Positions 23,279 to 31,375 of a DNA stretch of 64,000 bases are shown here, one piece after another (positions within the stretch are counted from its first letter, which is position 1; each line of letters opens with the position of its first letter). Source of the stretch: Clostridium sp. (lineage in GTDB: Bacteria; Bacillota; Clostridia; Lachnospirales; Lachnospiraceae); the NCBI GenBank assembly GCA_023664325.1, contig JAMPFS010000007.1:1-64000 (forward strand), given 5' to 3'. The translations under genes were made by a program, and so were the position numbers. The notes beneath the pieces were generated by a model. The model had not been told where the DNA came from. It worked only from the letters and a program-made list of their open reading frames with translations, and did no database searches.

Positions 23279-24538
23279 ATGGCAGAGAAGAAGGCTAAAG
23301 CAACAGAAAAGAAGACGGCAGAGGTGGTAAATGCAATGGAAGATGAAATATTCCAGAAGAAATTACAGGAATTGCTTGCAATTGCAAAGAAAAAGAAGAA
23401 TGTCATTGAGGATAATGAGATTATTGCATGCTTTGCAGCCAGCAAGGACGTAGAACTTACCACAGAGCGTATGGTGGAGATTTTTGATTTCCTGGAACAG
23501 AATAAAGTGGATGTCCTTACCATTTCGGAGCCGGAAGATGAGCCGGATGAGGATGCGCTTTTAGATGTTGAAAATGAAGAGGATATTTCAATTGAAAAGA
23601 TTGATTTGTCCGTTCCGGAGGGAACCAATATTGAAGATCCGGTAAGAATGTATTTAAAGGAGATTGGAAAGGTGCCGCTTCTTAGCGCAGATGAGGAGAT
23701 CACGCTTGCCCAGAAAATGGAGACGGGTGATTTGGCAAAAGCGCAGCTTGAGGAGGATGCGGACAGCTTGGATGAAGCGCAAAAAGAAGAATTGCAGGCA
23801 TTGGCAGATGAAGGGGATTACGCAAAGAAGAAGTTAGCGGAGGCAAATCTGCGTCTGGTGGTAAGCATTGCAAAGCGTTATGTAGGGCGTGGCATGCTGT
23901 TCCTTGATTTGATTCAGGAGGGAAATCTCGGTCTGATTAAAGCAGTTGAGAAGTTTGATTACCGTAAGGGATACAAGTTTTCAACCTATGCGACATGGTG
24001 GATCCGCCAGGCGATTACAAGGGCAATTGCGGATCAGGCGAGGACAATTCGTATTCCGGTGCATATGGTAGAGACGATCAATAAACTGATCCGTGTGTCA
24101 AGGCAGCTTTTGCAGGAATTAGGACGTGAGCCTTCCCCGGAGGAGATTGCGGAACAGATGGAAATTCCGGTGGATCGTGTCCGGGAGATCTTAAAGATTT
24201 CACAGGAACCGGTATCGTTGGAAACACCGATTGGTGAAGAGGAGGACAGCCATTTAGGAGATTTTATCCAGGATGAGAATGTACCGGTGCCGGCAGATGC
24301 AGCGGCATTTACGCTGTTGAAAGAGCAGTTAGTGGAGGTGCTGTCTACCCTTACCGAGAGGGAGCAGAAGGTATTGAGGCTGCGGTTTGGTTTGGATGAC
24401 GGCCGTGCCAGAACATTGGAAGAGGTAGGTAAGGAGTTTAATGTGACACGTGAGCGTATCCGGCAGATTGAGGCAAAGGCGCTTAGAAAACTTCGCCATC
24501 CAAGCCGCAGCAGAAAGTTAAGGGATTATTTGGAGTAG
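23279..24538 (+). CDS. rpoD: Primary sigma factor RpoD (SigA)
   Basis: A 419-residue primary sigma factor. A charged region 1.1 (residues 1-90) is followed by an acidic stretch and region 1.2 (DPVRMYLKEIGKVPLLSADEE). Region 2 includes RLVVSIAKRYVGRGMLFLDLIQEGN and YKFSTYATWWIRQAITRAIADQ, which bind and melt the -10 box. Region 3 is IRVSRQLLQELGREPSPEE. Region 4 has LRLRFGLDDGRARTLEEVG and the helix-turn-helix VTRERIRQIEAKALRKLRHPSRS for -35 boxes. ATG 23279 (MAEKKAK) is chosen because AGGAAGG at 23264-23270 is 8 nt upstream; the upstream TTG 23261 overlaps that site. It recognises the TTGACA/TATAAT promoters noted in this window. Confidence 0.97.
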   Translation: MAEKKAKATEKKTAEVVNAMEDEIFQKKLQELLAIAKKKKNVIEDNEIIACFAASKDVELTTERMVEIFDFLEQNKVDVLTISEPEDEPDEDALLDVENEEDISIEKIDLSVPEGTNIEDPVRMYLKEIGKVPLLSADEEITLAQKMETGDLAKAQLEEDADSLDEAQKEELQALADEGDYAKKKLAEANLRLVVSIAKRYVGRGMLFLDLIQEGNLGLIKAVEKFDYRKGYKFSTYATWWIRQAITRAIADQARTIRIPVHMVETINKLIRVSRQLLQELGREPSPEEIAEQMEIPVDRVREILKISQEPVSLETPIGEEEDSHLGDFIQDENVPVPADAAAFTLLKEQLVEVLSTLTEREQKVLRLRFGLDDGRARTLEEVGKEFNVTRERIRQIEAKALRKLRHPSRSRKLRDYLE

Positions 24539-24543
24539 GATAC

Positions 24544-25386
24544 GTGGAAAAGGACATTGTTTTATCAAAAAGGATGGAGGCTGTGGTGAATATGGTTTCG
24601 CCGCAGTCCCTTGTCGTTCCAAAGGCAGTGTACGTTGCGGATGTTGGCTGCGACCATGCATATGTGTCCATTGCGCTGGTAAAACGCAGGATTGCAGATA
24701 AGGTGATTGCCCTGGATGTGCGGAAAGGCCCGCTTGAAATTGCTGCAAAAAATATTGCGCAATACGGGGTGCTAAATGCGATTGAACTGCGTTTAAGTGA
24801 TGGCATGGATCAACTTGCCGCAGGGGAAGTCAATGTGATTATTATGGCAGGAATGGGCGGGCTGCTCATGTGCAGCATCTTAGAGCGGGGATTGAACCGG
24901 CTGTCCGGTGACGGGCTTTGGCAGACAAAGCAGCAGACACCGGCAGATGACAGGCGGCGTCCGGTGCTGGTTTTACAGCCACAGTCCGATCTTTTCAGGG
25001 TGCGGAGTTTGCTGCTGGAATATGGATATTGTATGGAACGGGAAAAAATGCTGGTGGATGAGGGAAAATATTATACGGTTATCCGAGCTGTGCCGGAAGA
25101 ACTGCTTGACTGCAAAGGAAAAGAAAAATTGCAGGCAGGAAAGCCTTACACGGAAACGGAGCTTTGGTATGGAAGATATGGATTGCAGCATCAGGATATG
25201 GCGCTTTATGATTTCCTGCAAAAAGAGGCAGCGGTATTGGAAGAGATTTACCAAAGATTAGGGGATACGGTTGAAAAAGCGCATAAAGAGGGCTTGGAGG
25301 TGCCACAGAAGACATCAGAGAGGTTTCAATCCATTCAAAAGGAAAGGGAGCGCAACAGGCAGGCAGCCGGATATTTTCTGCGCTAG
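24544..25386 (+). CDS. trmK: tRNA (adenine-22 N1)-methyltransferase TrmK
   Basis: A 280-residue class I SAM methyltransferase. Motif I VYVADVGCDHAYVSIAL (about 29-45) binds SAM, VIALDVRKGPLEIA is the acidic loop and VIIMAGMGGLLM the substrate-side motif. The C-terminus (from about 210) is a coiled coil typical of TrmK, which methylates A22 of tRNAs in Gram-positives. GTG 24544 starts 5 nt after rpoD. An insertion around 120-140 (GLWQTKQQTPADDRRRP) is longer than I would expect for the family. The position rpoD-trmK-nif3-like is a common Firmicutes order. Confidence 0.88.
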   Translation: MEKDIVLSKRMEAVVNMVSPQSLVVPKAVYVADVGCDHAYVSIALVKRRIADKVIALDVRKGPLEIAAKNIAQYGVLNAIELRLSDGMDQLAAGEVNVIIMAGMGGLLMCSILERGLNRLSGDGLWQTKQQTPADDRRRPVLVLQPQSDLFRVRSLLLEYGYCMEREKMLVDEGKYYTVIRAVPEELLDCKGKEKLQAGKPYTETELWYGRYGLQHQDMALYDFLQKEAAVLEEIYQRLGDTVEKAHKEGLEVPQKTSERFQSIQKERERNRQAAGYFLR

Positions 25387-25437
25387 CATGTTGTTTGTGC
25401 GAATGGTATATATGAGTTTTGGAAAGTGGGTGTTGAT

Positions 25438-26238
25438 ATGAAATGTAGGGAAGTGGTGGAGATACTGGATCATTTATCTCCCGGAAAGTTTGCCTGCGAC
25501 TGGGATAATGTAGGTCTTTTGGTAGGCAGGCAGGATCAGGAAGTACATAAGATCATGGTAGCGTTAGATGCCTCGAAAGAGATTGTAAAACGGGCTGCCG
25601 GAGAGCAGGTGGATTTACTGATAACGCATCATCCAATGATTTTTTCTGCAATGAAACAGGTAAATGAAACGCAATTTACGGGTGAGAAGGTATTGACTTT
25701 GGCAGAGCATGGGATTTGTTATTATGCCATGCACACCAATTTTGATGCGGTCGGGGGTATGGCAGATTTGGCAGCAGGGAAACAATATCTGAATCTGTCG
25801 GATGTCAGTCCGATTGATATTTCCCAGGCTGATGCATTGGAAGGAATGGGGCGGTATGGCAGGCTTCCGAAGCCGATGACCGCAGAGGAAGTGGCGGAAT
25901 ATGTGAAAGAACGATTTGGCATTTCCTTTGTGATGTTATATCAGAGCAAGGCGGATGCAGGAAAGGTTTTTGATAAAATTGCGGTGATGCCGGGTTCCGG
26001 TAAGAGTGAGATGGGTCAGGTTGCGGCAAATGGATATGAACTGTATCTGACCGGTGATTATGGGCATCATGAAGGGCTGGATGCCCTGGACATGGGTTTA
26101 ACGGTTATTGATGCTACCCATTATGGGCTGGAACACATTTTTATTGCGTATATCGCGCAATATCTCAGAGAAAAACTTGATGGATGCGGAATTGAGATTG
26201 TGGAGGCAGATACGGGCTGCCCTGCAAGAGTTCTTTAG
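25438..26238 (+). CDS. Nif3-like dinuclear metal-centre protein
   Basis: A 266-residue NIF3/DUF34 protein. Metal ligands are seen in VDLLITHHPMIF (His-His), YAMHTNFDAVGGMADLAAG and the late IDATHYGLEHIF (His, Glu). Family members form toroidal hexamers with two metals per subunit; the reaction is not settled, and GTP cyclohydrolase-like or metal-insertase functions have been proposed. ATG 25438 (MKCREVVEIL) is preferred to the upstream GTG 25426 because GGAAAGTGGGTG then stands at a workable distance. It follows trmK as in many Firmicutes. Confidence 0.9.
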   Translation: MKCREVVEILDHLSPGKFACDWDNVGLLVGRQDQEVHKIMVALDASKEIVKRAAGEQVDLLITHHPMIFSAMKQVNETQFTGEKVLTLAEHGICYYAMHTNFDAVGGMADLAAGKQYLNLSDVSPIDISQADALEGMGRYGRLPKPMTAEEVAEYVKERFGISFVMLYQSKADAGKVFDKIAVMPGSGKSEMGQVAANGYELYLTGDYGHHEGLDALDMGLTVIDATHYGLEHIFIAYIAQYLREKLDGCGIEIVEADTGCPARVL

Positions 26239-26308
26239 CATAACATACTAAGCGGCACATATAATGAAAAAGGGTGTAAAAACCGGATGCACAGAAAGGG
26301 GAATATAT

Positions 26309-27967
26309 ATGATTACAGTAAAGATAGATGAAAAAGAGTATCAGATCGAGGAGGGATATACATTAGAGGAGATTGCAAAGGAATATGGACGCTGTGAAAA
26401 AGGACAGATTGTGCTTGCCTACAAAAATGGATACCTGTGCGAACTCCATAAAACGGTAGATGAGGATGCAACCATTTCTTTTGTCACCACGGCGGAAAAG
26501 ATTGGTCTTGATACCTACAAACGCAGCATGATTCTAATGATGATGAAAGCCTTTCGCGAGGTGTTGAAAGAACGTGGCGCAACAGGGAAAATCCGTGTGC
26601 TGTTTTCCCTGGGCAGGGGCTTTTACTGTGAATTGGATTCTGCAAAAGAGCAGATCAGCGACGGGCTGCTAATGGCTGTGAAAGATAAAATGACGGAGCT
26701 TGCGAAGCAGAATATACCGATTGAAAAATATACCTACAATTCCAGAGAATTGATGGAGCGGTTTGCGAGACAGGGCAGGGAGGATAAGGTGCAGTTGTTT
26801 AAATACCGCCGTGCCTCTAATGCCAATGCTTACCGTTTGGATGAGTTTGAAGATTACTATTACGGATTTATGGTTCCGTCTACCGGATATCTGAAGTATT
26901 TCGACTTATTTGCCTATGAGAGTGGATATGTGCTGCAAATGCCGGCAAAGAGTGAGCCGGATGTCGTTCCGGCATTTAAGCCGCAGAGAAAGCTTTACCA
27001 GGTGATGAAGCAGGCGGATGAATGGGCAGTCATGCTTGGTGTGGATACGGTCGGGGGATTAAATAATATTATTGCAGATGGTGGAATCAATGATCTGATG
27101 CTGGTTCAGGAAGCGCTTCAGGAGAAAAAAATTGCGCAGATAGCGGAGCAGATCAAGAAAGAGGAAAAAAAGATTGTGCTGATTGCGGGGCCAAGTTCTT
27201 CCGGTAAAACGTCATTTTCCCACCGTTTGAGCATACAGCTTCGGGCAATGGGAATGAAACCGCATCCGATTGCGCTGGATAATTATTTTGTGAACCGTGA
27301 ACATACCCCAAAGGATGAAAACGGGAATTACGACTTTGAGTGTGTGGAGGCGGTCGATACCAAACAGTTTAATGAGGATATGGTAAAACTGTTAAACGGT
27401 GAAGAGATTGATGTGCCTACCTTTAATTTTCTGTTGGGAAAGCGGGAATATAAAGGGAATACGATGAAAATGCATGAAAATGATGTACTGGTTATTGAAG
27501 GGATTCATGGACTGAACCCTAAAATGTCGGAGAGACTGCCGGATGAGAGTAAGTTTAAGATCTATATCAGTGCATTAACCCAGTTAAATGTGGATGAGCA
27601 TAACCGTATTGCCACGACGGATGGACGTTTGATCCGCAGAATTGTGCGGGATGCCAGAACCCGCGGCAACTCTGCAAAGGATACGATTGCCATGTGGGAT
27701 TCCGTGAGGCGGGGGGAGGAAAAGAATATTTTCCCATATCAGGAAGAGGCGGATGCCATGTTTAATTCGGCTCTGATTTATGAGCTTTGTGTCATTAAGC
27801 CGTATGTGGAACCATTGCTGTTTGCCATTTCACCGGAGTCTAAAGAGTACCAGGAGGCAAAGCGGCTGCTTAAGTTTTTGGATTATTTTCTGGGTGTGGG
27901 TTCCGAGAATATTCCAAACAACAGCATCCTGCGCGAGTTTGTGGGTGGAAGCTGTTTCCCGGTCTGA
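26309..27967 (+). CDS. Nucleoside (uridine-type) kinase with TGS and ThrRS-like N-terminus
   Basis: A 552-residue protein. A TGS-type beta domain at 1-60 (MITVKIDEKEYQIEEGYTLEEIAKEYG) is followed by a region like the editing-domain neighbourhood of threonyl-tRNA synthetase, and from about 280 by a P-loop kinase of the uridine kinase/phosphoribulokinase family. The Walker A is IAGPSSSGKTSFSHRL, followed by LDNYFVNRE and the Walker B-like VLVIEGIHGLNP. The kinase part would phosphorylate a nucleoside such as uridine; the TGS part may bind RNA or nucleotides. ATG 26309 has an AAAGGGG site 8 nt upstream; the earlier ATG 26264 has none. This fusion is common in Clostridia. Confidence 0.85.
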   Translation: MITVKIDEKEYQIEEGYTLEEIAKEYGRCEKGQIVLAYKNGYLCELHKTVDEDATISFVTTAEKIGLDTYKRSMILMMMKAFREVLKERGATGKIRVLFSLGRGFYCELDSAKEQISDGLLMAVKDKMTELAKQNIPIEKYTYNSRELMERFARQGREDKVQLFKYRRASNANAYRLDEFEDYYYGFMVPSTGYLKYFDLFAYESGYVLQMPAKSEPDVVPAFKPQRKLYQVMKQADEWAVMLGVDTVGGLNNIIADGGINDLMLVQEALQEKKIAQIAEQIKKEEKKIVLIAGPSSSGKTSFSHRLSIQLRAMGMKPHPIALDNYFVNREHTPKDENGNYDFECVEAVDTKQFNEDMVKLLNGEEIDVPTFNFLLGKREYKGNTMKMHENDVLVIEGIHGLNPKMSERLPDESKFKIYISALTQLNVDEHNRIATTDGRLIRRIVRDARTRGNSAKDTIAMWDSVRRGEEKNIFPYQEEADAMFNSALIYELCVIKPYVEPLLFAISPESKEYQEAKRLLKFLDYFLGVGSENIPNNSILREFVGGSCFPV

Positions 27968-28066
27968 TGATGAAACAGTGCAGAAAACCGGTTGTGAACC
28001 GCTTCTTGCGCACGAAAATTAATTGTGAAAAATTTATAAAAAAATTATGAAAAATTATGCAATATA

Positions 28067-28095
28067 GTGACAAATGCACAGAATTGTGGTATAAT
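28067..28095 (+). promoter_or_regulatory. Promoter of the 28253 gene
   Basis: GTGACA at 28067-28072, a 17-nt spacer and an extended -10 TGgTATAAT ending at 28095. It leaves a leader of about 150 nt with no recognised riboswitch. Confidence 0.65.
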
Positions 28096-28252
28096 ATGGA
28101 AAAATAATTCCGGAAGATAAACAGTTATCAGGACTGCTTGCAATTGCGAATTATGATGCGCCATGAGTGGGGAGCAAGCTTCATTGACATCTTGCCATAA
28201 CAGAACAACAGAGGATATACAAGTGATATGAATCTATAAGGAGGGCTGTTTT

Positions 28253-28981
28253 ATGGGTGTTTCAGGAAGAAAATTCAATTTACCACAGATGAAAGAGTAT
28301 TTTGAAAACCAGATACCAATGATTAGGCTGCTAAGTGATATGGCATTAAGTGAATCTGACTTTAGAAGCTTGGGTATCAAGCTTAAATCAGCTTTTTCCT
28401 TTACCGACCGCAAGGATGGAATTGAGGAGATTATATTGTGCTACTTAGTGTATTGGGTATATGCCTTGATTTATTGGAACGAAGAGACGGGAATCCATGA
28501 CGAGCTGACGGATTTTTGCGCAGGGCTGCCCCAGTACCAGTTAAGATATCATTTGCAGATGCTTTTAGACACCTTTGAAAATTATGGAATTGAACGGTTT
28601 GGTTATCGTGAGGGAAATACAGACGAGCTTTGCATGATGCTGCTTGCAAGGCATGCCGGGATTCCGGATGACGAGAAATACCAGGTGTTTGAACTGCTTG
28701 ATGATTACCGGAACCAGAATGTGTCAGTCGATACTATGGTGAACGATATTTACCAACATTTACCATACAAAAGCCGTTACATATTTTCCCTTTTGGATAC
28801 CGCTTCGAGACAGGAGATGATTTGGGAGATCCGTACCATCATGGCAGAAGTATCTTCCCAGGTATATACAAGGGAGCAATTGCTGGCAAAGCATCCGCAT
28901 ACATCCATTAATCTGATCGACTATTGTTACTATTGGCAGGAAGGAAAGAGTCTCTTGCAGCGGGAGGCAGGATATATATAA
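28253..28981 (+). CDS. Unknown helical protein
   Basis: A 242-residue protein of no family I recognise. It is soluble, acidic and predicted mostly helical, with aromatic-rich stretches (IILCYLVYWVYALIYWNEE around 60-78 and LIDYCYYWQEGKSLL near the C-terminus). No signal peptide, nucleotide-binding loop or Cys motif is seen. It starts behind a consensus AAGGAGGG and ends in a terminator shared with the opposing rnpB gene. Isolated by its own promoter and terminator, it is a single-gene unit. The composition matches the neighbouring core genes, so recent transfer is not suggested. Confidence 0.8.
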   Translation: MGVSGRKFNLPQMKEYFENQIPMIRLLSDMALSESDFRSLGIKLKSAFSFTDRKDGIEEIILCYLVYWVYALIYWNEETGIHDELTDFCAGLPQYQLRYHLQMLLDTFENYGIERFGYREGNTDELCMMLLARHAGIPDDEKYQVFELLDDYRNQNVSVDTMVNDIYQHLPYKSRYIFSLLDTASRQEMIWEIRTIMAEVSSQVYTREQLLAKHPHTSINLIDYCYYWQEGKSLLQREAGYI

Positions 28982-29030
28982 TAAAAAGGGGATATCCTAT
29001 TGGGCGACACGCCTTTCGGATATCCCTTCT
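28982..29030. terminator. Bidirectional terminator between the 28253 gene and rnpB
   Basis: Stem GGGATATCC (28989-28997)/GGATATCCC (29018-29026) with an inner GGCG/CGCC. On the minus strand it is followed by TTTTTAT, ideal for ending rnpB; on the plus strand by TTCTTC. Confidence 0.85.
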
Positions 29031-29033
29031 TCA

Positions 29034-29384
29034 TCTGATTCAGACGATAAGCCGGGTTATGTCGTTGAATGATCATCTATCTAGACCTGCTGTTGCCAAC
29101 AGGTTCAAGCAACCTACCCGAGAACGTGACGGGCAGCCACATAGTTCTCTGTTCGGTCTTGCTTCGAGTGGGGTTTACAGAGCCTGCCCTGTTACCAGGA
29201 CAGCGGTGAGCTCTTACCTCGCCTTTCCACCCTTACTTCCAAAGAGAAGCGGTATATTTCTGTTGCACTAGCCTGGGAGTCGCCTCCACCGGACGTTATC
29301 CGGCACCCTGCCCTATGAAGCCCGGACTTTCCTCACCTGCAGCCTTTCGGCTTTGCAGCCGCGATCATTTGTCTGAGTCGGGTT
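29034..29384 (-). ncRNA. rnpB: RNase P RNA, bacterial type A
   Basis: Read on the minus strand this holds the universal blocks of the catalytic RNA of RNase P. They are GAGGAAAGTCCGGGC (P4 5' strand), ATAGGGCAGGGTGCCGG, GGAGGCGACTCCCAGG, GGGTGGAAAGGCGAGGTAAG, a CTGGTAACAGGGCAGGCTCTG-like P15-P16 region including GTAAACCCCAC, and near the 3' end GACATAACCCGGCTTATCG. TCAGAC at the 5' end pairs with GTCTGA at the 3' end as P1. At about 350 nt, the length and the P15-P17-type region fit type A (ancestral) and not the Bacillus type B. It removes tRNA 5' leaders together with RnpA. Confidence 0.95.
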
Positions 29385-29385
29385 C

Positions 29386-29414
29386 ATTTTATCATAATAA
29401 TTTTTTTTTGACAA
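29386..29414 (-). promoter_or_regulatory. Promoter of rnpB
   Basis: On the minus strand TTGTCA (29414-29409), a 17-nt A/T-rich spacer and TGATAAAAT (-10 at 29391-29386). It places the transcript start at about 29380, at the 5' strand of P1. Confidence 0.85.
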
Positions 29415-29420
29415 GGGCGC

Positions 29421-30212
29421 TCAAGGCGTATAGTCTGCTATTTTGGGTGAAATTTCCACAGTAGAATATGTTTTTAAATATTGTTCCCTGCTGTATGAGG
29501 TGATGTAATTTTTGATGTAATGTTTGTGCAGGCCAAGAGATGCGAGCGTATCCACCGCTTTATTATAGGCAATGGCTGCGGTGATTTTGTCGGGATACCG
29601 TCCGACCAGGGTATTTCCATTAATGTGAATCCGGCATTCGTAACAGGTCTGTGCATCTTTTGCCACTTCCGTCACACCCATGTATTCATTGATAACTTTA
29701 ATATTTTCATAGCGGTAATCGCATTCATTCTGGTTGACAAAGATATAGTCAAGCCCTTTTTTGGCATAGCTCTTGATTCCATAGCGGGAAAGAATGCTGT
29801 ACTGGCTGCCGTAATCACAGATAAAATAGTATCCCCCTCGAATCTGAATCTTATGATTGGCATAAAAAAATAGATCTTCACGGTCAAAAATCAGCCGTTT
29901 ATCCGGTGAAAGATAATAGTAGAAATATCTGGAGTGAAGATAAATTGGTGTTTTGAAATATATGCCGCTGTTACGGTAGTTTAATAAAATCACAAATTTT
30001 GCAAAATCCAGGGTGATGGAATCGTTGTAATCTTCTAATTCATACATCCCTTTGCGGAGAATCAGGCATGCCTCCCGGTATGCCTTTGAAGCTTCCTGTT
30101 CGGTCTGATAGCTTCCGAGGCTGATATGTCTGGACTGGATGGTAATGGAAGAACGGTAATAAATGGTTCCATCTGTTTTTTGCCTTTTTGTTACTCCCGG
30201 TAAATGTTTCAT
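29421..30212 (-). CDS. AP2-like / HNH-like DNA-binding protein, function unknown
   Basis: A 263-residue protein. Residues 5-50 (LPGVTKRQ...YYRSSITIQSRHISLG, then TEQEASKAYREA) follow the AP2/ERF-type three-strand-plus-helix pattern. Residues 178-222 (GVTEV..., YECRIHINGNTLVGRYPD, TAAIAYNKAVDTL) repeat it. Between them LDYIFVNQNECDYRYENI (154-171) resembles the HNH core 'DHINGN..DNR.ENL', with Tyr in place of the catalytic His. AP2 plus HNH is known from phage-type homing endonucleases; here the nuclease site looks lost, leaving a possible DNA-binding protein. ATG 30212 is used because GGAGGAATAT lies just before it; the upstream ATG 30224 sits inside that site. It stops 7 nt upstream of the rnpB promoter on the same strand. 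Confidence 0.62.
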   Translation of the reverse strand: MKHLPGVTKRQKTDGTIYYRSSITIQSRHISLGSYQTEQEASKAYREACLILRKGMYELEDYNDSITLDFAKFVILLNYRNSGIYFKTPIYLHSRYFYYYLSPDKRLIFDREDLFFYANHKIQIRGGYYFICDYGSQYSILSRYGIKSYAKKGLDYIFVNQNECDYRYENIKVINEYMGVTEVAKDAQTCYECRIHINGNTLVGRYPDKITAAIAYNKAVDTLASLGLHKHYIKNYITSYSREQYLKTYSTVEISPKIADYTP

Positions 30213-30319
30213 ATATTCCTCCATGCCAAACTATCCCAAATTTCATTTTCGCTGTGCCGGCGCTGTTTTCAAACAAATTCTCTGTCCATAGTATCACATG
30301 CCTGCAAATAACAAAATAC

Positions 30320-30348
30320 TTGACCTTTTTTCGTGATACACATATAAT
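30320..30348 (+). promoter_or_regulatory. Promoter of the 3D-domain gene
   Basis: TTGACC at 30320-30325, a 17-nt spacer and TATAAT at 30343-30348, 38 nt before the start codon. Confidence 0.75.
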
Positions 30349-30386
30349 CTAAATATGTATGTCTAATAAAGAGAAGGCGATGAAAC

Positions 30387-31262
30387 ATGAAAAGAAAGAT
30401 TCAGAAAAAAACAGTGATAGGAGTTATTTTTTTATTAATATGTACTGTGGCTATCTGTGTATTGGGCTACCGTGTTGCAGTCACCTCGTATGAGTTACCC
30501 GGAAGGCTTTCGAGCGTCTCTGTAGCTGCGTATAATTTGAATTATTATGGGTATACAATGGAAAAGGTGCAAAAGGTCTCTTATGAAACAATGAAGTATG
30601 GTTATATGGAAGATTTGCTTCTTGTGCAGATGGACATGTTAGATAACCGCTATGACAATGAGCGGATGGAAGAAGTGCGCGCAGTGAATAATCTGACGGC
30701 TATGAGCGCCAAAACTGCGGACAAGCTTGCCTATGAGCAGGCAAAAAAAGAGCAGGAGGAAGCGGAACGGCAGGCAAGGCTGGCGGCAGATGCAGCGGAA
30801 AGGGCGAGGGAGCTGCGAATCCGGCAGCTTGTGGCAGAATTGCGTGGTGAGAATGATGGATCAGAAACAATGAATATAGATACCGGTGACAGCAGCGATA
30901 CCGGTTCCGGTGATACTGCCAGTAAGGGCGGCAAGAAAGGGAAACCTGTATATGCAGATACCCACGGAAAAAGTCTTGGCAATTATGTAATTACGGCATA
31001 TTGTACCTGCAAAATCTGTTGTGGAGTCTATTCAGGAGGCAACAGAACCGCAAGCGGCACGGTTCCGACAACAAACCGGACACTGGCAGTTGATACGAAT
31101 GTGATTCCTTTTGGCACAAGGCTTGTCATCAACGGACAGGTTTATGTGGCGGAAGACCGGGGTGGCGCAATCAAGGGAAAGAGAATAGATATGTTCTTTT
31201 ATACCCATAAGGAGGCGCTTAAATGGGGCAGGCGGACGATGGAGGTTTTCCTTGCAGACTAG
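30387..31262 (+). CDS. Membrane-anchored 3D-domain wall protein
   Basis: A 291-residue protein. A signal anchor at about 8-30 (VIGVIFLLICTVAICVLGY) is followed by a helical, Ala/Glu/Arg-rich coiled coil (about 95-150) and a Gly/Ser/Asp linker (155-190). A 3D domain at 200-290 has YVITAYCTCKICCG, AVDTNVIPFGTRL and VAEDRGGAIKGKRIDMFF; the three Asp residues name the domain. The 3D fold is shared with lytic transglycosylase MltA and with the C-termini of YocH and Rpf/Sps-type wall enzymes, so cleavage of glycan strands is likely. The CTCKICCG Cys cluster is a common variant in Clostridia. Confidence 0.88.
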   Translation: MKRKIQKKTVIGVIFLLICTVAICVLGYRVAVTSYELPGRLSSVSVAAYNLNYYGYTMEKVQKVSYETMKYGYMEDLLLVQMDMLDNRYDNERMEEVRAVNNLTAMSAKTADKLAYEQAKKEQEEAERQARLAADAAERARELRIRQLVAELRGENDGSETMNIDTGDSSDTGSGDTASKGGKKGKPVYADTHGKSLGNYVITAYCTCKICCGVYSGGNRTASGTVPTTNRTLAVDTNVIPFGTRLVINGQVYVAEDRGGAIKGKRIDMFFYTHKEALKWGRRTMEVFLAD

Positions 31263-31375
31263 CACAATGAATACCAGGTTTCTTTACGTTGCACCAGCCT
31301 GAAGTTTCGGGCATTATGAACAGAGAACAAGGCAGGTTTCCTGCTTCTAATAATTAAGGAAAAGAGGATAAAAAT

